Shown piece by piece: positions 13,174 to 16,322 of a stretch of 16,322 nt of DNA (position 1 is the stretch's first letter; each line of letters starts with the position of its first letter). The notes beneath the pieces are model-generated. The model saw only the letters and a program-made list of their open reading frames with translations, had not been told where the DNA came from and did not search any database. A program made the position numbers and the translations under genes. Source of the DNA: Betaproteobacteria bacterium (GTDB lineage Bacteria > Pseudomonadota > Gammaproteobacteria > Burkholderiales > Rhodocyclaceae); assembly GCA_028065725.1 (NCBI GenBank), contig JAPTVL010000418.1:1-16322 (forward strand), read 5' to 3'.

Positions 13174-14040
13174 TCAGAGCGCGCGTAGCGCCAGCGGGTC
13201 AGGTCCAATCACAATGTGCAAGGCGTTGTCCCACTGGGTTTGATTGATCGCGGCGAGTTCACCGGGAGTCGCTACGCGCCGCGTAGTCGCCGTCTGTGAT
13301 GTTGTCGAAGGTTGCGCCATGACGGCAACCGTCTGCGATAGCGGCACAGTAAATCCATGCCCAAGCCGATCTTGCGGCATGGGCGTATCGCCCAACACAA
13401 AGGCGCTGCCGGCCGGCGCATCGAGCAGCGTCAGCGTCATGGCGCTGATGGCTGTGGCGATCTGCGCCTGCGCGCGCAGTGCTTCTTGTTCGGGCAACTG
13501 CGCATCCTGGGGTGACAGCCCGATGAGTTCGTCGTATTCCTGCTGCAATCGCGCCGGATCTTGCGTCAACAACAGCGCATACATGCCCTGCGCAACACTG
13601 GCCGGAATCGCAAACGTCGCGGCCTCCACCACAAAGTCATGCTCCGACTGGAAGTCGCGGACGCTGACGATCAAAGCCCCGAGATCACGCGCGCGCCGAT
13701 GCGCCCGTTTCATGATGTCCGGGTGTCGACAGGCTTGCAGTGCCAGGAAGTCCCAGAGTTCTTGGCGTTCCGAGGTAGTCAGCGTTGCGGCAGGGGCCGC
13801 AAGCTTGGCAAATATTGGAGCGGCAAGGCCTTCAGCCTGCGCCAGGGCGTCTTCCAAGGCGTCGGTCGGCTGCCACGCGTTGTCGAACAAGGTGTAGAGC
13901 CAATCGCCTTGCATGATCCTCTTCGAGGACACGACCCGCACTTGCTGGCCGTCCCAGGCGTGGATCTGACCCTTGGCATCGGCAAAGCCGCGCAGCCAAA
14001 ACTGTGGCACGTAGTGGTGGTTCTTCTTGACCGCCGGCAT
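13174..14040 (-). CDS. DUF4238 family protein
   Basis: The 288-aa protein begins with the family signature NHHYVPQFWLRGFAD (residues 7-21). The C-terminal GSAFVLGDTPMPQD, then HGFTVPLSQTVAVMA, corresponds to the 'F..sD.Pv...FPLsp...l' part of DUF4238. No activity is established to my knowledge; members are often seen on mobile elements and near defence genes. The conserved His pair and acidic residues could form an active site, but this is inference. The ATG at 14040 follows AAAGGA with good spacing. It is transcribed against the restriction genes with a 10-bp gap and no terminator, so read-through antisense is likely. Confidence 0.85.
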   Translation of the reverse strand: MPAVKKNHHYVPQFWLRGFADAKGQIHAWDGQQVRVVSSKRIMQGDWLYTLFDNAWQPTDALEDALAQAEGLAAPIFAKLAAPAATLTTSERQELWDFLALQACRHPDIMKRAHRRARDLGALIVSVRDFQSEHDFVVEAATFAIPASVAQGMYALLLTQDPARLQQEYDELIGLSPQDAQLPEQEALRAQAQIATAISAMTLTLLDAPAGSAFVLGDTPMPQDRLGHGFTVPLSQTVAVMAQPSTTSQTATTRRVATPGELAAINQTQWDNALHIVIGPDPLALRAL

Positions 14041-14398
14041 GCGGATTCCTTTAAGGGTTGCTGGCAGTACGCGACTTTGAAGGTCGGACTGAGTGCGGGG
14101 CGTGGATTGCGATGATCGTCGATCTTCGTGGTGGCGATGTCGGAACGGCTCAGTCGCCTCTCAGAGACAGCTTCGCACACTATGCCTGTCGTTGCCACAA
14201 GGGGGCTAGTTGTGCCCGTTTCGGCCGATCAAAAGACATAGGCAGATCAGGCAGAGGTAGATCGCCGGGGGAGAGGGGCGCCGATGCGGACCTAGAGGTT
14301 TCTGGGCTCCTCGTCCTACGGCGAGACGGCGTAGAAGAAGGGGTGGCTGATCCCTGAATCGGGACGCGGACTACCATAGGATCCAACGGCCCACCACC
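14041..14398. other. Intergenic region between DUF4238 and integrase genes
   Basis: I find no convincing gene in these 358 bp. Open frames on both strands lack ribosome sites and recognisable products. The promoter for the leftward DUF4238 gene must lie at its left end, but no clear boxes are seen. Confidence 0.5.
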
Positions 14399-14509
14399 AT
14401 GCCGGCACTCCAAGACTTTCTCAGCGGTTTCCTACGCGGCGCCAAAGAAACGCCGGCAGGCTTCGTGGCCCCTCTGCGCTGGCTGCTGCGGCAGCGCTGG
14501 CGGCGTTAG
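14399..14509 (+). CDS. Possible 36-aa peptide, tail-to-tail with integrase
   Basis: The ATG at 14399 opens 36 codons: MPALQDFLSGFLRG, then AKETPAGFVAPLRW and LLRQRWRR. The sequence is amphipathic with a basic end. Its TAG overlaps the integrase stop by 3 bp. The ribosome site is poor, so translation is uncertain. It is kept because the peptide composition looks less random than that of nearby frames. Confidence 0.3.
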   Translation: MPALQDFLSGFLRGAKETPAGFVAPLRWLLRQRWRR

Positions 14510-15684
14510 GACTGCGCGGCCGATTCAAGATACGCCGCCCACTCCTGCATCAGCTCAGCGCGCTTAGCCAGCAGTTCACCTCGACGGTAGGCCGCTTCGA
14601 CCTGATTCTGAATCGTGTGCGCCAGCGCCATCTCCACGACATCGGCCGGAAAGCTGGTGGCCTCCGCAGCCCAGTCGCGAAAGGTCGATCGGAAGCCGTG
14701 CACCGTCAACCCCGGGCGCATGCCGCGCAATAACTCCAGCATCGCCATATTGCTGAGATGGGGTTTTCTGCTACCCCAGAAGACAACGTCGGACCCTTCC
14801 ATGCGTGGGAGATCCTGCAGCAGTCGCAGGGCTTGCTTCGACAGCGGGACACGGTGTTCGCGAACGGCTTTCATCCGCGCGGCCGGGATGATCCAGAGCC
14901 CTTCCTCCAGCTTGACCTCCGGCCACAGCATGCCGATCGACTCGCCCGTGCGCGTGGCGGTGAGCATCGTGAACTGCAAGGCGAGGGCGCTCATGCTCTG
15001 GCGCTCGCGCAGCTCTGCCATGAACGCGGGCGCGTTCTGCCAGGGCAGCGCAGGATGGTGCTGTACCCGGCGCCGCTTGGAGATCGTCGGCAGCAACTGA
15101 TCCAGATTCCCGCGCCACAGCGCGGGGTTTTCCCCCGCGCGTAGCCCCCGTGCCTTCGCGGCGGAGAGCACCGCTTCGATACGGCCTCGCACGCGCGTGG
15201 CGGTCTCGTGCTTGTCCTTCCAGATGGGCGAAAGGACCTCCAGCACGTCGCCCGTGCCGATCGCACTCACGGGTTTGCTGCCGAGCTTGGGATACGCATA
15301 GGTGGCCAGGGTGTTCGTCCACTGGTCTGCATGCTTGGCGTTCTTCCAACCCGGGCGCATTGCTTCGATGAACTGCTCCGCGACCGCCCTGAACGTGTCG
15401 GCAGGCTTCGGCCCTGCCGACACGGGTACGGGGCGAACATCGATGGCCTCGCCGCGCTTGACCTTGGCACGCAGGTCAGCGGCCTTCGCCAGCGCGTCGG
15501 CGAGACTGAGGGTCTCCAGGGGGCCCAGGCTGGGTTCACGGGTCTTGCCTGCCTGGGTGTAGCGAAAGGTCCAGAGCGCAGAGCGTCCGCGCACCCGCAA
15601 ATAGAGTCCTGGGCCTACACGGTGGAGGCCGTCTTCCCGGGCCAGGCGCTGGACTTCCTTCGCCGTCAGTTGCTGCTTTGCCAT
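14506..15684 (-). CDS. int: P4-type tyrosine integrase
   Basis: This enzyme integrates and excises the island at tRNA-Ser. The 392-aa protein has an N-terminal arm-binding-like domain (GLHRVGPGLYLRVRGRSALW), a central SAM-like region, and a catalytic domain. The catalytic residues are R245 (TATRTGE), H329 and R332 (VHGFRSTF), H356 (ALAHTIQ) and nucleophile Y366 (AAYRRG). All are present, so it should be active. I chose the ATG at 15684; a GTG at 15702 adds six residues, and neither has a good ribosome site. The start abuts the TGTCATCAA arm sites (15704-15725), so the integrase probably represses its own promoter. It reads inward from attR, away from the tRNA end. Confidence 0.93.
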   Translation of the reverse strand: MAKQQLTAKEVQRLAREDGLHRVGPGLYLRVRGRSALWTFRYTQAGKTREPSLGPLETLSLADALAKAADLRAKVKRGEAIDVRPVPVSAGPKPADTFRAVAEQFIEAMRPGWKNAKHADQWTNTLATYAYPKLGSKPVSAIGTGDVLEVLSPIWKDKHETATRVRGRIEAVLSAAKARGLRAGENPALWRGNLDQLLPTISKRRRVQHHPALPWQNAPAFMAELRERQSMSALALQFTMLTATRTGESIGMLWPEVKLEEGLWIIPAARMKAVREHRVPLSKQALRLLQDLPRMEGSDVVFWGSRKPHLSNMAMLELLRGMRPGLTVHGFRSTFRDWAAEATSFPADVVEMALAHTIQNQVEAAYRRGELLAKRAELMQEWAAYLESAAQS

Positions 15685-15703
15685 GTATTCCGCCAAGCTC
15701 ACG

Positions 15704-15725
15704 TGTCATCAAGAATGTCATCAAT
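15704..15725 (+). repeat. Right tandem arm-type sites (2 x TGTCATCAA)
   Basis: TGTCATCAAG at 15704 and TGTCATCAAT at 15716 repeat the left pair at 177/189 with the same sequence, order, orientation and 12-bp spacing. They lie directly upstream of the integrase start. The three bases between the two sites differ from the left end (AA versus TT), so the conservation tracks the sites themselves. Confidence 0.75.
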
Positions 15726-15845
15726 TCTGCACGGAACTTGGGGGTGCGGCAAGGAGCTTCCTGAAACAGGACTGGAATGTAAACCATTGATCAAGCGGTT
15801 AATTTGGAAGACATAGAGAACGCCATGCAACACGGAACAAGCGGA

Positions 15846-15860
15846 CACCCTTTCCGCCAG
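15846..15860 (+). repeat. attR core repeat
   Basis: CACCCTTTCCGCCAG is identical to the tRNA-Ser 3' end at 110-124. Only the short core is duplicated, with no tRNA body before it, so this is the distal junction of the island. The AT-richer DNA from 15726 to 15845 is the element's attachment arm; I see no gene in it. Confidence 0.92.
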
Positions 15861-15866
15861 TGAATC

Positions 15867-15900
15867 AATAACAAAGCCCGCTTCTGCGGGCTTTGTTATT
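15867..15900 (+). terminator. Strong terminator, original tRNA-Ser terminator
   Basis: A perfect 15-bp stem, with left arm 15867-15881 and right arm 15886-15900, encloses the loop TTCT. The right arm ends GCTTTGTTATT. It lies 7 bp beyond the att core, so before integration it would have followed the tRNA directly. Its symmetry lets it work on either strand. Confidence 0.9.
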
Positions 15901-16028
15901 TCCGGCGAGCGCGGTGTGCGTGTGCGTTTTTCTGCTTTTCCTATGGTCTCGATGGCTGCTCCGCGGGTGTCCACCTCGAGGTGCGCGTAGCGTTGCGTAG
16001 AGCGGGGGTCTTTGTGCCCAAGCACTGT
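15867..16028 (-). pseudogene. C-terminal relic of another tyrosine recombinase
   Basis: The minus strand encodes TVLGHKDPRSTQRYAHLEVD, the last catalytic block of phage-type integrases (GH and nucleophile Tyr in RYAHL), then a short tail. The upstream ~300 residues, including both catalytic Arg regions, are absent. Homology begins next to the inverted repeat at 16027, and the tail runs into the terminator. It differs in sequence from the island's own integrase and lies outside attR. It is probably left by an earlier element at the same tRNA. Confidence 0.75.
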
Positions 16029-16175
16029 TGGCGCCGATGCCGATTTGAGCCACATGCCGATGGGCGAGTGAGCCACGGCAGACGAACGGCGCGCGCCGTC
16101 AGGCTTGAATTTCGGCGCGCTCCAACCGGCTCACCGCAAACTCGGCGCATGGCTCAAATCGGCATTGGCGCCAAC
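16027..16175. repeat. 149-bp imperfect inverted repeat (MITE- or REP-like)
   Basis: The outer arms 16027-16052 and 16150-16175 match over 26 bp with one mismatch; the left arm begins GTTGGCGCCGATGCCGATTT. The inner sequence extends the dyad loosely (GTGAGCC/GGCTCAC). It fills the space between the integrase relic and the fatty-acid gene, ending 15 bp from that gene's stop. It contains no gene. Confidence 0.75.
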
Positions 16176-16189
16176 CGTGGTCCGCCTTG

Positions 16190-16322
16190 TTAGGTCTTGC
16201 GGGCTGTGGGCGATGCCGCGCGCAGCGCGAGCACGGCGTTGGTGCCGCCGAAGGCGAACGAGTTCGACAGCATGGTGCGGGCCGCAACGTCCTCGCGTGC
16301 GGCGTTCGGCACATAGTCCAGG
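16190..16322 (-). CDS. Beta-ketoacyl-ACP synthase, C-terminal end (partial)
   Basis: The last 43 codons are visible; the gene continues beyond the window. [16 protein letters not shown] followed by [19 protein letters not shown] is the conserved C-terminus of FabF/FabB-type condensing enzymes. The Asn of GGTNA and the nearby Phe line the active-site gate in the family, which adds two-carbon units to acyl chains. The stop TAA is at 16190-16192. Whether it is a housekeeping FabF or part of an aryl-polyene or other specialised cluster cannot be told from this fragment. Confidence 0.88.
   Translation of the reverse strand, partial: LDYVPNAAREDVAARTMLSNSFAFGGTNAVLALRAASPTARKT

Larger units (their letters stand above)
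110..15860. mobile_element. Integrated genomic island in tRNA-Ser
   Basis: The element is bounded by a perfect 15-bp direct repeat of the tRNA 3' end. It carries a P4-type tyrosine integrase, an AlpA-like protein, a primase and a defence cargo. The integrase lies at the end distal to the tRNA. No relaxase, type IV secretion, capsid or terminase gene is visible, so it is either mobilised by a helper or a satellite-like element. The matched arm-type sites at both ends support intact boundaries. Whether it still excises cannot be read from sequence. Confidence 0.9.

Noticed and set aside
1..16322. CRISPR array
   Set aside because: No regularly spaced repeats were found in either strand.

Overview
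The window is GC-rich proteobacterial DNA with dense coding. The tRNA-Ser, the P4-type integrase, the group IIC intron and the FabF-like protein end fit a high-GC gamma- or betaproteobacterium. Xanthomonadales is my guess; the genus cannot be read from the sequence.

Most of the window is one integrated genomic island of about 15.7 kb. It sits in the 3' end of a class II tRNA-Ser (anticodon CGA, 33-123). The last bases of the tRNA gene (110-124) recur as a perfect 15-bp direct repeat at 15846-15860. Each end also carries a tandem pair of TGTCATCAA sites with exactly 12-bp spacing (177 and 189; 15704 and 15716), which look like integrase arm-binding sites. The integrase gene lies at the right end, reading leftward from just beside its arm sites.

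Left module (283-2340): a small AlpA-like helix-turn-helix protein, a RepB-type DNA primase and an unrecognised 236-aa protein. These suggest excision and replication functions. I see no relaxase, conjugation or packaging gene.

Middle module (2659-5502): almost 1 kb of highly structured, apparently non-coding DNA starts at about 2700 and looks like the 5' RNA domains of a group II intron. It ends in a terminator-like hairpin. A complete group IIC intron with its own reverse transcriptase/maturase (3668-5502) begins six bases after that hairpin, where IIC introns are known to insert.

Cargo module (5667-14040): a defence cassette. It holds a 909-aa Ski2-like helicase with a C-terminal PD-(D/E)XK nuclease, a small unknown protein, a RelE/HigB-like toxin with XRE antitoxin, a fused nuclease-N6-adenine methyltransferase overlapping a HsdS-like specificity gene (a restriction-modification pair without its own translocase), and a convergent DUF4238 protein.

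Right flank (15861-16322): a strong terminator that presumably served the tRNA before integration, a C-terminal relic of another tyrosine recombinase, a 149-bp imperfect inverted repeat, and the 3' end of a beta-ketoacyl-ACP synthase gene. The locus looks like a repeatedly used integration hot spot.
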